This document shows, piece by piece, positions 55,905 to 64,000 of a DNA stretch of 64,000 bases. Positions within the stretch are counted from its first letter, which is position 1. Each line of letters starts with the position of its first letter. The notes beneath the pieces were generated by a model. It worked only from the letters and a program-made list of their open reading frames with translations. It was not told the DNA's origin and searched no databases. The position numbers and the translations under genes were made by a program. Origin of the DNA: Cellvibrionaceae bacterium AOL6 (lineage in GTDB: Bacteria; Pseudomonadota; Gammaproteobacteria; Pseudomonadales; Cellvibrionaceae); the NCBI GenBank assembly GCA_003265435.1, contig NOXC01000005.1, positions 124,001 through 188,000 of the forward strand, in the 5' to 3' direction.

Positions 55905-57917
55905 TCAATAACATGTTGTGCGGTTCTGACGCGGCTTCACTTCCCCAATTAACTGACCAAAATAATTGTACTCATAGCAAGAGACTAGCTCCGCCCCACC
56001 CGCACCTATCACTTTCTTCATCCTGAGGTTTAAGTTATTCATTTCTCCCGACGATCCATAATCGTACTCAATGACAATTTCATCGTTCGCTTTCTGGCAC
56101 CCATCTCCAGAAGCATTTCCTGTCCGGCAATATCGCTCTTTCCACAGCATCCATATTGGCTCACCCACCTCCGAAACCCCAGTTAATGGATTGATATATC
56201 TAGCACGGTACTGCTTGTAGAAGTAGCGATTCTGCGCCGCCACACCATGGGCGTCTTTCGGGTATGTTATCGATTTTACGAGGCCGGACTCTTCGTGGTA
56301 TTTAAACCGAGTCACTTTACCTCTAGCGTCCTTTACCCAATCCGCCTTGTAACAATATTTGTGCGAGTTCCCACCCGAACATGAGGCAGTAAAGCTTGCT
56401 TCAGTTGTCACTGAAAGTGATTGGCCTTCGTTCTTTATTAATTTTTTTAAATTTCGGTTTGTATCATACTTATATGTTAGATTCGGCCCCTCTACGAGAC
56501 TCCCAGTCACAGGGCGGTTGTCAAACGGGTTGGTCGTTGTAGCAGGATAATTAAACGTTCCAACTTTAGGTATAGAAGCTTCACGTATTGTTCCCGGGTA
56601 GTTATTCAACGATCGGACAATAGCCCAATAGCTTAATCCGTTGACACTTGCGCGGTTTTTAAACTCGGTATTCCAACTACCTACTCTCATTTCAATGTCG
56701 TAGGTCGCGCTCCCGCCCTGCCCATCAGGCCTCGTGATGTCACCTACAGCGGAGTCTAGCCACCAATAGATCTGAACCAATGAAAAGCCTAGGCCGCTCC
56801 CTCCCGAGGCAGTAGAAGCTACCTCATACCTGTTTTTATAGCTGTAAGTAAACACCGGCTCACTCGCCCCAGGCGGATACACCTCCACCAGCCTAGGCGA
56901 CCATTCATACGGTGCTCTAACAATGATTTCACCGTCGTTGGGATCACCCGGGTTTCGCGCTTTCAAGTCATAGGCTTTAAATCTAAGTCGAGTTATCTCC
57001 CCCTCAGGCCCTGTGACCTCTAGGTCATTTTCTCCAATATAAAACGCTTTAGGCATTCCCGCAGGCCACGTGATATTTGCAGTCGGCCACTCTTCAACTA
57101 AATGATCACAGCGGTCATTTTTGTTTAGTGAACACCACTCCACCGTAGTGTTTATAGCGGTATAGAAGGCAGGATTGCGGTCAGCCCACGCAGAGCTATT
57201 AGGACTTAGGCCCTTCCGATAGGTATTTTTTACGCTTGATGGAACGGCTCTTGTGTCGGGCAAATACCCGTATTTAATTTGATAACCTGTGTTGGTGTAA
57301 GCTCCGTTCCCAGGGGAGATATAGATTCGAAACCCGTTTGGCTGCTCTATTTCTACCAGCGTGCCAAGCGATCTAGCATTTTTATAGACATCCCGTTTAA
57401 AGTGGTACCGCACTCCGGAGGGCTGCGTCCAAACATAGTGATCGTCAATAATTTTCAGCGTATGACGCGGATCTCCAAGGGCTTTGTAGCTGAACCCACT
57501 CTTCACGGACGTACTCACACCATTCTGCAAAACCCCGTTTACATAAATTTTGAAATCCGCGGTACCGGCCGGCCCAAATGCGCGCATCACGTAAAAATTA
57601 GAGTAGGTCTTTCCATCTACAGCTAGGTTCCTACCCAACTCTGCATACCGGACCTCTCCGTGGAACGCGTCGTTGTAGCCCTTCCACCCTCGAAAAGAAA
57701 ACGAATTGGTGTGACCTGAAATGGAGTGTTTTAGCCCGAGCTCTTCTCCACCTATAGCCACAGTATCGACGGATGCCGTCACCTGGCCAGTCGCGAGATT
57801 TACACCGAAGGGATCAATCATATTGACTTTTGGTGGCTCTAAACCTTCCGCACACACGCCACCAACCAAAAAAGCAAAAAGTATTGATATTGCAATACGC
57901 CATTCTTCCTTGAACAT
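55905..57917 (-). CDS. Sec-exported RHS-type N-terminal protein
   Basis: A 670-residue secreted protein with a signal peptide (IAISILFAFLVGGVCAEG) followed by PPKVNMIDPFGVNLATGQVT, the start pattern of many RHS proteins. The body is beta-rich with YD-like units (YKYDTNRNLKKLI, and CYEYNYFGQLIGEVKPRQ at the very end). It lacks the RHS core, so it looks like the N-terminal half of an RHS protein whose core and toxin are in the next gene. AAGGGAG lies before the ATG. The two products may assemble into one shell, but that is inference. Confidence 0.85.
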   Translation of the reverse strand: MFKEEWRIAISILFAFLVGGVCAEGLEPPKVNMIDPFGVNLATGQVTASVDTVAIGGEELGLKHSISGHTNSFSFRGWKGYNDAFHGEVRYAELGRNLAVDGKTYSNFYVMRAFGPAGTADFKIYVNGVLQNGVSTSVKSGFSYKALGDPRHTLKIIDDHYVWTQPSGVRYHFKRDVYKNARSLGTLVEIEQPNGFRIYISPGNGAYTNTGYQIKYGYLPDTRAVPSSVKNTYRKGLSPNSSAWADRNPAFYTAINTTVEWCSLNKNDRCDHLVEEWPTANITWPAGMPKAFYIGENDLEVTGPEGEITRLRFKAYDLKARNPGDPNDGEIIVRAPYEWSPRLVEVYPPGASEPVFTYSYKNRYEVASTASGGSGLGFSLVQIYWWLDSAVGDITRPDGQGGSATYDIEMRVGSWNTEFKNRASVNGLSYWAIVRSLNNYPGTIREASIPKVGTFNYPATTTNPFDNRPVTGSLVEGPNLTYKYDTNRNLKKLIKNEGQSLSVTTEASFTASCSGGNSHKYCYKADWVKDARGKVTRFKYHEESGLVKSITYPKDAHGVAAQNRYFYKQYRARYINPLTGVSEVGEPIWMLWKERYCRTGNASGDGCQKANDEIVIEYDYGSSGEMNNLNLRMKKVIGAGGAELVSCYEYNYFGQLIGEVKPRQNRTTCY

Positions 57918-57929
57918 AGCCCTACTCCC

Positions 57930-58400
57930 TTAGTAATAATGTCTTGTTCCGCATCCGTGCTCGTTACACGCCACCAACCACTTAGGCTCGTATTGGTGCG
58001 ACCATTTTGTTCCCACAACTTTCTGAATCTCTCCGATAGCCGAAACAAAAATTTGATATTCAGTCGCTCCCGATACAGCCGACCATTCAGAGGTATACCC
58101 ACCGTACGGACTATAGGGACCGTTCAATGATACATTTGCAGGCTTCCCCGGCGGCTCCGCGACTGGCGCATCCACACCTGTATCCTCTCCAATATTTACC
58201 TGAGTACGATTCCCCGCTGGGTCGTAGTGAAAATGCCGATCTCCGTTGATTTGATCTTCCACTTGCACCACCCTACCCAGGGCGTCGTACTTGTACTTTA
58301 GTACCGCAGGCGCGGCAATCGCATGGATACCCAGTCCGAGCAAAATCAGAATCAGCAGAGCACTAATAAAGTGACTGCTATAGAAAAAATCCATTTTCAT
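57930..58400 (-). CDS. Small secreted YD-repeat/FN3-like protein
   Basis: A 156-residue secreted protein, first gene of the RHS cluster. The signal segment (ISALLILILLGLGIHAIA) is followed by one YD repeat (KYKYDALGRVVQVEDQING and HFHYDPAGNRTQVN) and a fibronectin-III-like module (PPGKPANVSLNGPYSPYGG, EWSAVSGATEYQIFVS) ending with GCGTRHYY. AGGA lies eight bases before the ATG. It is 12 bases upstream of the next RHS gene, so it is in the same operon. It may be an accessory surface or assembly factor. Confidence 0.75.
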   Translation of the reverse strand: MKMDFFYSSHFISALLILILLGLGIHAIAAPAVLKYKYDALGRVVQVEDQINGDRHFHYDPAGNRTQVNIGEDTGVDAPVAEPPGKPANVSLNGPYSPYGGYTSEWSAVSGATEYQIFVSAIGEIQKVVGTKWSHQYEPKWLVACNEHGCGTRHYY

Positions 58401-58691
58401 TTTTCAGTCCTATTTTTTGATAGCAATACGAATCTCAGCCGCTAAAAAATGCGCAGCAGCGAACAGGGAGGGAAATACTGGAAGAAAATAGAAAAAAACA
58501 GGAACGCACTCATCCTTGACTACGGTCGACGATCCCTCGTCTAAATTTATAAAAACATAGGATGGCGCAAAAAAACAAGCGGGAATTTGAACAAATTGGT
58601 TATTTTTAGATCAGCGCATACATCAACGCAAATTAAACCGATTACATCGCTTCGACAGACGTTTCTGAATGCATTATTCCCACATTGAGCG

Positions 58692-61316
58692 CTAACGAAT
58701 CGGCCTAAACATCAACAACAATTGCGGCAATAACAGCAACGAGCCCATCAGCGATGCAAACATCGCAAAGCCCGTCAGCAGTCCGAAATAGATGGTGGGG
58801 ATAAATTGGCTCAGCACCATGATGCCGAAACCAAAGATAATAATGACCGAGGTGTAGTACATAGCGCGGCCGATGGAGGCGTGTGAGCGGTGCATGGCGG
58901 CGAGGTAGTCGCCGTCTTGCTGTAGCTCGGTTTTGAAACGGTGGATGTAGTGAATGGTGTGATCCACACCGATGCCGACAGTAATGGCGGCGATGGTGAT
59001 GGTCATCATATCCAGTGGAATGCCGATCAAACCCATCGTACCTAGTACGCTCAATGCGGCGGTGATGTTGGGTAGAATCGCGATGGTGGCGATGAAAACG
59101 GATTTAAACAGCACGGCCAGCATCAGGTAGATGGCGATAAACACCACACCCAAGGTGAGGATTTGCGAGCTGAACAGGCTTTGCAGCATGTTGTTGTAGA
59201 GCACCATTAGGCCGGTGAAGGTCACTTGCTCGGCTTCGAAGGGGCTGCCATCATCGATGTGCGCACGTATGCGTTTTACCAATTCGGCACGCTCAAGGCC
59301 AGGATAGGTGTCGATCACGCGCAGGTTGATGCGTGTCTGCTTACCGTCTGGTGAGAGGTAGGGTGAGATCAGCACGTCTTTGACGTCTTTTGACAGGGCT
59401 TTTTGCATCAACGCCAGTTCAAAATCATTGAGCGTACCGTTGATGTCGAGGCCCACTTTGTACAGCGTCGCAAGCGACTGCACCTTGCCGATCTCGGGCT
59501 GTGCGTCGAGGTAGTCGTGCAAGGCTTCAACCTGTCGCAGCCCGCCCATCGTCATCCAATAACTGGTGATGTTGTCGCTCTGCTCCGAGAAAGGGTCGTC
59601 GCTACCGAAGCTGTCGAAATCGTCTTCGAAGCCATCGTCGAAGTCGTCATCAAAGCCTTCGTCAAAACCTTCTGTGTCGAACGCGTCCTCGTCGAAGCCT
59701 TCTTCTTCGAACGCATCGCCACCGGCAAACAGGTCGTCGTCGGCGCCTTTGTTCACAGCGTCGCCAACTTTGGTGTCGATTAGAATATCCAGGGAGATGG
59801 TGCCGCCCAGATTGTTGTCGATTACCGTGAGGCCTTTATTGATCTCGGTTGAATCGTGAAAGTAATCCACAAAGCGGTTTTCCACTTTGAGTTGCGAGAT
59901 GCCGTAGGCACTGAGCCCTAGGATGATCAAGGCCACCACCACAATCCAGCCCCGCGCCGCTTCCACCACTTTCGCAAAATAGGCACTGAAAGGTGTTTTT
60001 TGTGTGGTGCTGGCTTCGCGCTCGGCTTTGCCTTTGGGCAGCAATACCAGTGCGGCCGGGAGTATTAAAAAGGCCAGAGATAGGGCCACGACCAGCCCCA
60101 TCGTCATCATCCAGCCGAAGTCGATTACCGGCCGGATGTTACTGACGACCAGCGAGGCAAAGGCCACGATGGTGGTAATGGCGGTGTAGAAGCAGGGTCG
60201 CGCCATGTAGATCACGGTTTCGCTGACCAGCTGCTTGCGGCTCCATTCGGGGTAGGCGGCCGCGTATTCGCGGTAGCGCACCACCAGATGAATGATGATG
60301 GACAGCGATACTATCAACAGCAGCGCCACAAAGTTGGAGGAGATCACGGTGAGCCGCCAGTCGAGCCAGCTAACGTAACCCAACATCATAATCACCGCGG
60401 TCAGGCAGCAGGCCATCGGGATCAACACGAACTTGGGCGAGCGGAAGATGAGCGCGAGCACCGCGATCATAAACAGCACCACGGCGATGCCGAATACCAC
60501 GAGATCACTCTGGATAAAGGCGATCATATCGGCTGCAATCATGCTGACGCCGCCGACGAATATCTGCGCGTCGCCCTGGTACTTCGCGACAATGTCTCGC
60601 ACCTGCTGAACGCGCAGCCGCGAGCGCGCTTCCGAAGCGGTGCGGTGTGCGCGGAATTCTTCGCGCACGGCCTCGTAGCGGGCCAACTCCTCTGTACTGA
60701 GCTCATCGCGCTTTGCACGCTCGGCGAGGGCATCGCGTTCGCGCACCAGGCTGATGAAACGCTCGTCGACTTCGATATTCAATTGCAGCGCGGTGGTGTC
60801 GCCGCTTGGCCCGAGAATCATGTTTTTGTAAATCGGGCTGTTCCAGAACTCTTCTTTGGCCGCGTCGCGGTCTACGCCTTCTGTCAGAAGCGTCCGTGGA
60901 CTTTTGGTCAACTCTGCTAAGCTTTGCTTAGGGCTGTACAACAGAGGCACATTTAGAATACTGTTAATACTTTCGACACCTTCGACGCTCTCCAAGTCAT
61001 TTTGAAGCTGCTGAAGCAGGTTCAAAGAGGCATCAGAAAATAAGGGTGCGTCTGGCGTATACGTCACAACGAGAAAATCCCCGCTGTCGTAACGCCGGGT
61101 CATTTCACGGAAAATGTCGAGGTCAGTGTCGTTCTCTAGTGTCAGAGAGTCCGCGGAGGCATCGAGTTTGAAATTCGGTAAGCCGGCCGCCAGCCCAAGC
61201 AGCAGTAGAGCAAGGACAATCAGTACGGTTTTTGGATGGTCGGTAACAATGCGCAGGTACGTGCGATAAAACCACTTCGTTTGGTTAGGCAGGGCTTGCA
61301 AAAGGCGTTTCTCCAC
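58692..61316 (-). CDS. RND-superfamily exporter (HAE3/MMPL type) with acidic insert
   Basis: An 874-residue membrane protein with about 12 predicted helices and two periplasmic domains, the layout of MMPL/HAE3 transporters that move lipids or hopanoids rather than drugs. Landmarks are LTLENDTDLDIFREMTRRYD near residue 77, the first helix bundle from about 255 and the C-terminal MTITIAAITVGIGVDHTIHY with the proton-relay Asp. The second periplasmic domain carries an insert at about residues 517-581 made of Asp/Glu/Phe/Gly repeats (GFDEGFDDDFDDGFEDDF), which is unusual. It is divergent from the FHA gene. It has no adaptor gene beside it. Confidence 0.9.
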   Translation of the reverse strand: MEKRLLQALPNQTKWFYRTYLRIVTDHPKTVLIVLALLLLGLAAGLPNFKLDASADSLTLENDTDLDIFREMTRRYDSGDFLVVTYTPDAPLFSDASLNLLQQLQNDLESVEGVESINSILNVPLLYSPKQSLAELTKSPRTLLTEGVDRDAAKEEFWNSPIYKNMILGPSGDTTALQLNIEVDERFISLVRERDALAERAKRDELSTEELARYEAVREEFRAHRTASEARSRLRVQQVRDIVAKYQGDAQIFVGGVSMIAADMIAFIQSDLVVFGIAVVLFMIAVLALIFRSPKFVLIPMACCLTAVIMMLGYVSWLDWRLTVISSNFVALLLIVSLSIIIHLVVRYREYAAAYPEWSRKQLVSETVIYMARPCFYTAITTIVAFASLVVSNIRPVIDFGWMMTMGLVVALSLAFLILPAALVLLPKGKAEREASTTQKTPFSAYFAKVVEAARGWIVVVALIILGLSAYGISQLKVENRFVDYFHDSTEINKGLTVIDNNLGGTISLDILIDTKVGDAVNKGADDDLFAGGDAFEEEGFDEDAFDTEGFDEGFDDDFDDGFEDDFDSFGSDDPFSEQSDNITSYWMTMGGLRQVEALHDYLDAQPEIGKVQSLATLYKVGLDINGTLNDFELALMQKALSKDVKDVLISPYLSPDGKQTRINLRVIDTYPGLERAELVKRIRAHIDDGSPFEAEQVTFTGLMVLYNNMLQSLFSSQILTLGVVFIAIYLMLAVLFKSVFIATIAILPNITAALSVLGTMGLIGIPLDMMTITIAAITVGIGVDHTIHYIHRFKTELQQDGDYLAAMHRSHASIGRAMYYTSVIIIFGFGIMVLSQFIPTIYFGLLTGFAMFASLMGSLLLLPQLLLMFRPIR

Positions 61317-61418
61317 TCATTCCGTCGTGCGCGGGCGCATTCTAACCGATAATTGATGTCGCGATGGCGGCAAATTGTAACAAAACCTTACAGGGACTCT
61401 CAGAGAGATCTGACCGCA

Positions 61419-62249
61419 ATGCTCAAACTTCGTTTTGTCGATAACCGCCAGCCCGCATTTTGGGCAATGGAAAAGCAGTTTTCGATCGGGCGCGATGCCA
61501 CTAATCACCTAAGCATTGATGATGCCACCGTGGACCCGCGGCACGCGAGTCTCGTGCATCGCGGCGACCAGTTCTTGCTCAAAGACCTCGGCTCACACCA
61601 CGGCACCTTTGTGAACGGCACGCGCATCACACAAAAAAGCATTGCCTGTGGCGATACCTTGCAGTTCGGTAATGTCTGGCTCGAAGTCATTGATCCGTTT
61701 CTCAGCGACGATGATACCCCAGTGTGGGCATTGATCGCCGACTCCAGTTGGCTTACCGGTCAGGAGTTTCCTCTGCGTGTGGGGCTGGAGCAGCCGCCAG
61801 TGGTGCTCGGGCGCAGCAACGACTGCGACATCGTCATTCCCGGCACGCACCTGTCACGCCGTCACGCCGAAATCTCACTGAACGAGAGCGGCCTGCAGAT
61901 CCGCGACCTCGAATCGGCCAACGGCACCTTCGTGAACGACCGCAAAATTAAGGGTTCGCGCTTAAAACCCGGCGACAGGTTGCGCCTGGACGTATACAGC
62001 TTCAAGGTCTTTGGCCCCGGTATTGCGCTGCCTCGCGCAGCTACTCAGGTTATGAAGGCCATTGACGAAAGCATGATCGAAGCGCGCAGCGGCGAGCCTC
62101 AGGAAAAGCTCTGGGCCACCAAAGCCACCTCCCCCGGCAACCGCCATCAGGAAAACCTCTATAAACGGCGCTGGTTACCTGCCGCCATTGCTATTGCGAT
62201 TCTCGCGGCCTTCCTCGGCGGTCTGGGCTACTACTTGTTTGCGCTCTAG
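61419..62249 (+). CDS. Double-FHA-domain membrane protein
   Basis: A 276-residue protein with two forkhead-associated domains that bind phosphothreonine. The first (about 18-90) has [20 protein letters not shown] and HHGTFVNGT; the second (about 125-200) has [22 protein letters not shown] and [13 protein letters not shown]-terminal helix ([20 protein letters not shown]) anchors it in the inner membrane, with the FHA domains in the cytoplasm. The kinase that makes its ligand is not in the window. ATG at 61419 is chosen because the first FHA strand follows at once; the frame opens at 61353. Its stop overlaps the convergent ubiX stop. Confidence 0.9.
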   Translation: MLKLRFVDNRQPAFWAMEKQFSIGRDATNHLSIDDATVDPRHASLVHRGDQFLLKDLGSHHGTFVNGTRITQKSIACGDTLQFGNVWLEVIDPFLSDDDTPVWALIADSSWLTGQEFPLRVGLEQPPVVLGRSNDCDIVIPGTHLSRRHAEISLNESGLQIRDLESANGTFVNDRKIKGSRLKPGDRLRLDVYSFKVFGPGIALPRAATQVMKAIDESMIEARSGEPQEKLWATKATSPGNRHQENLYKRRWLPAAIAIAILAAFLGGLGYYLFAL

Positions 62250-62866
62250 CTTTCGCCCCAGCGGGGGAGCAAATCCTGCGGCAAGGCGAGCTGATCGAGG
62301 ATGCGTGCCACCACGAAATCGACCAGATCATCGATGCTCTGCGGATTCTGATAAAAGCCCGGACTCGCCGGCAGCACCACCGCGCCCATCTGGCTGAGCT
62401 TGAGCATGTTTTCGAGGTGGACGGTCGACAACGGTGCTTCACGTGGCACGACGATCAATTGACGACGCTCTTTTAACACCACGTCGGCCGCCCGCTCGAT
62501 TAAATTGTTGCTGGCACCACAGGCAATGGCCGACAGCGTTCCGCCGCTCGCCGGGCAGATGACCATGCTGCGCGGAGCGCTGGAGCCGGAGGCAACTGGG
62601 CTGAACCAATCCTCCCTGTCGTACAGCGTGAGTTGCCCATCGTTCGCCTGTGCATAGTTGCGCAGCAGCGTTTCCTGAAGCGCGCTGTCTTCAGCGAGCT
62701 CGAGCTCCGTTTCAGTATTGATCACGACACGCGCGGCTCTCGATATCAGCAAGGCGATATCGCAATCGGCCGCCACCAGCGCGCGCAAAAGTCTCAGCGC
62801 GTACTGCGCGCCGGATGCGCCGGTGATCGCCAGGGTGATCGCACGACGGGTACCTGCTTCACTCAT
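62246..62866 (-). CDS. ubiX: Flavin prenyltransferase UbiX
   Basis: UbiX makes prenylated FMN, the cofactor of the decarboxylase UbiD in ubiquinone synthesis. The 206-residue protein shows [13 protein letters not shown] at the FMN site, [20 protein letters not shown], and [19 protein letters not shown] with the conserved active-site residues, ending in [19 protein letters not shown]. It starts inside the mpl stop codon (ATGA overlap), as in other gammaproteobacteria where mpl and ubiX are paired. Confidence 0.97.
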   Translation of the reverse strand: MSEAGTRRAITLAITGASGAQYALRLLRALVAADCDIALLISRAARVVINTETELELAEDSALQETLLRNYAQANDGQLTLYDREDWFSPVASGSSAPRSMVICPASGGTLSAIACGASNNLIERAADVVLKERRQLIVVPREAPLSTVHLENMLKLSQMGAVVLPASPGFYQNPQSIDDLVDFVVARILDQLALPQDLLPRWGES

Positions 62867-64000
62867 GCTTGAGTCTCCAAAGCGCTCAGTATTTTGCGCG
62901 GCATCGCATCGAATCCACCGTTACTCATCACCACCACATGCGCACCCTGCGGAAGCTGCGCCACGAGCGCGGAGCGCAATTCGGCGTGATCACGGTACAC
63001 ATACGCCTGCCCATCTTCGCGCTGGACCACTTCTCTCAGCGGCCAACCGAGATCCGGTGCTTCAAACCACCACACCTGATCGGCCACCGCCGAGGCTTGC
63101 GCCAACGCTTCGCGATGGACGCCCATTTTCATTGTATTGGAGCGTGGCTCAATCACCGCAATCAAGGGTGCCTTACCAATGCGGGCACGCGCGCCGGCAA
63201 GCGTGGTCGCGATGGCGGTGGGATGATGCGCAAAGTCATCGTAGACCGTAATACCTGCTATTTCGCCGACCACTTCCATGCGTCGTTTTACTCCGCCAAA
63301 ACGGCTCAGGGATTCACAGGCTTGCTCGGGCACCACCCCCACATGTCGCGCTGCCGCAATGGCATGCAAGCCATTCTGAATATTGTGCGCCCCACTCAGG
63401 GACCAGGCCACGTGCCCCACCTTTTCTCCATCGAGGTACACATCGAAGTGGTTGCGTGCCGTATCGGTCAGTTGATAGCCCCAATTCGCCCCCTCTCCGT
63501 GCTGACCACTGGTGGCCACTGGCGTCCAGCAGCCCCGCTCGATCACGTCCACCAGTGCGGTGTCGGCGGCGGGATGGATGAGCTGACCATTGCCGGGCAC
63601 CGTGCGGATTAGGTGATGGAATTGTGTCTGGATCGCTGCAAGATCGGCGAAAATGTCCGCATGATCAAATTCAAGATTGTTCAATATCAGGGTACGGGGC
63701 TGGTAGTGAACGAACTTCGAACGCTTGTCGAAGAAGGCCGTGTCGTACTCATCCGCTTCGATCACAAAAAAATCGGATTCGCCAAGACTGGAAGAGCGGC
63801 CGAAGTTTTGCGCAACACCACCTATTAAATAGCCCGGCGCAAAGCCGCCATCCTGTAGGATCCAGGTCAGCATGCTCGTCGTGGTGGTTTTGCCGTGCGT
63901 CCCGGCCACGCCCAGTACCCAACGCCCGCGCAGGATGTGCTCGGCCAGCCACTGCGGCCCACTGGCATAGGCCGCACCGCTGTCGAGAATGGCCTCCATC
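62863..64000 (-). CDS. mpl: Murein tripeptide ligase Mpl, 5' end cut off by the window edge
   Basis: Mpl joins the recycled tripeptide L-Ala-gamma-D-Glu-meso-Dap to UDP-MurNAc in peptidoglycan recycling. About 379 of roughly 455 residues are present. The Mur-ligase ATP site [12 protein letters not shown] is at 63904-63869, followed by [26 protein letters not shown], the substrate-loop [12 protein letters not shown] and the [10 protein letters not shown] motif specific to Mpl and MurC. The N-terminal part lies beyond the right edge. Its last bases overlap ubiX. Confidence 0.95.
   Translation of the reverse strand, partial: MEAILDSGAAYASGPQWLAEHILRGRWVLGVAGTHGKTTTTSMLTWILQDGGFAPGYLIGGVAQNFGRSSSLGESDFFVIEADEYDTAFFDKRSKFVHYQPRTLILNNLEFDHADIFADLAAIQTQFHHLIRTVPGNGQLIHPAADTALVDVIERGCWTPVATSGQHGEGANWGYQLTDTARNHFDVYLDGEKVGHVAWSLSGAHNIQNGLHAIAAARHVGVVPEQACESLSRFGGVKRRMEVVGEIAGITVYDDFAHHPTAIATTLAGARARIGKAPLIAVIEPRSNTMKMGVHREALAQASAVADQVWWFEAPDLGWPLREVVQREDGQAYVYRDHAELRSALVAQLPQGAHVVVMSNGGFDAMPRKILSALETQA

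Overview
The window is chromosomal DNA from a gammaproteobacterium, probably marine and in the Pseudomonadales/Cellvibrionales/Oceanospirillales range. The evidence is gene order. A minus-strand run reads nnr-tsaE-amiB-mutL-miaA-hfq-hflX-hflK-hflC-yjeT-hisZ-purA and then rnr-rlmB. This is the enterobacterial tsaE-to-rlmB superoperon, but with hisZ between yjeT and purA as in pseudomonads. queG, orn, rsgA, a RhdA-type rhodanese and psd follow on the other side. The exact genus cannot be named from sequence alone.

Layout. 1-23260 is core genome: a partial D-lactate dehydrogenase, rlmB, rnr, a YfaZ-like outer-membrane protein, ibpA with a likely sigma-32 promoter, then the purA-to-nnr run, queG, a small conserved protein, orn, rsgA, rhdA and psd. 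23261-33406 is accessory: secreted hypothetical, LACTB-like serine hydrolase, secreted TPR protein, SDR, cold-shock protein, and a DUF1592/DUF1552 pair carrying discoidin domains and CxxCH motifs. 33575-41902 is mixed metabolic and stress genes: csaA, MDR and AKR reductases, ada, DUF2254, two GNATs, DUF1097, and an SDR divergent from a LysR regulator. 41916-44077 is an AT-rich islet of secreted unknowns and remnants. 44078-50218 holds a P-loop kinase-like protein, a LysE exporter and an RND pump (permease plus lipoprotein adaptor) divergent from a TetR regulator with a clear operator.

50377-58400 is the most unusual part. It is a minus-strand cluster of three Sec-targeted YD/RHS proteins. The last one has a complete RHS core ending in DPSGL and a 183-residue variable tail. 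Its stop codon lies inside the ribosome-binding site of a small three-helix membrane protein. Further small membrane proteins follow, including a second copy of the first (72 of 91 residues identical), a frameshifted gene, and an IS3-family remnant. I read this as a polymorphic-toxin locus with a candidate immunity array; function is inferred, not shown.

58692-64000 returns to core-like genes: an HAE3/MMPL-type exporter with an acidic repeat insert, a double-FHA membrane protein, ubiX and partial mpl.

Two reading frames are broken at homopolymers: amiB at an A7 tract (losing its LysM domain) and a membrane gene of the RHS cluster at a T8 tract. They may be real, slippage sites or assembly errors. 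Palindromes built on GGGGTCTGACCCC sit just 3' of four genes and look like REP/REPIN elements.
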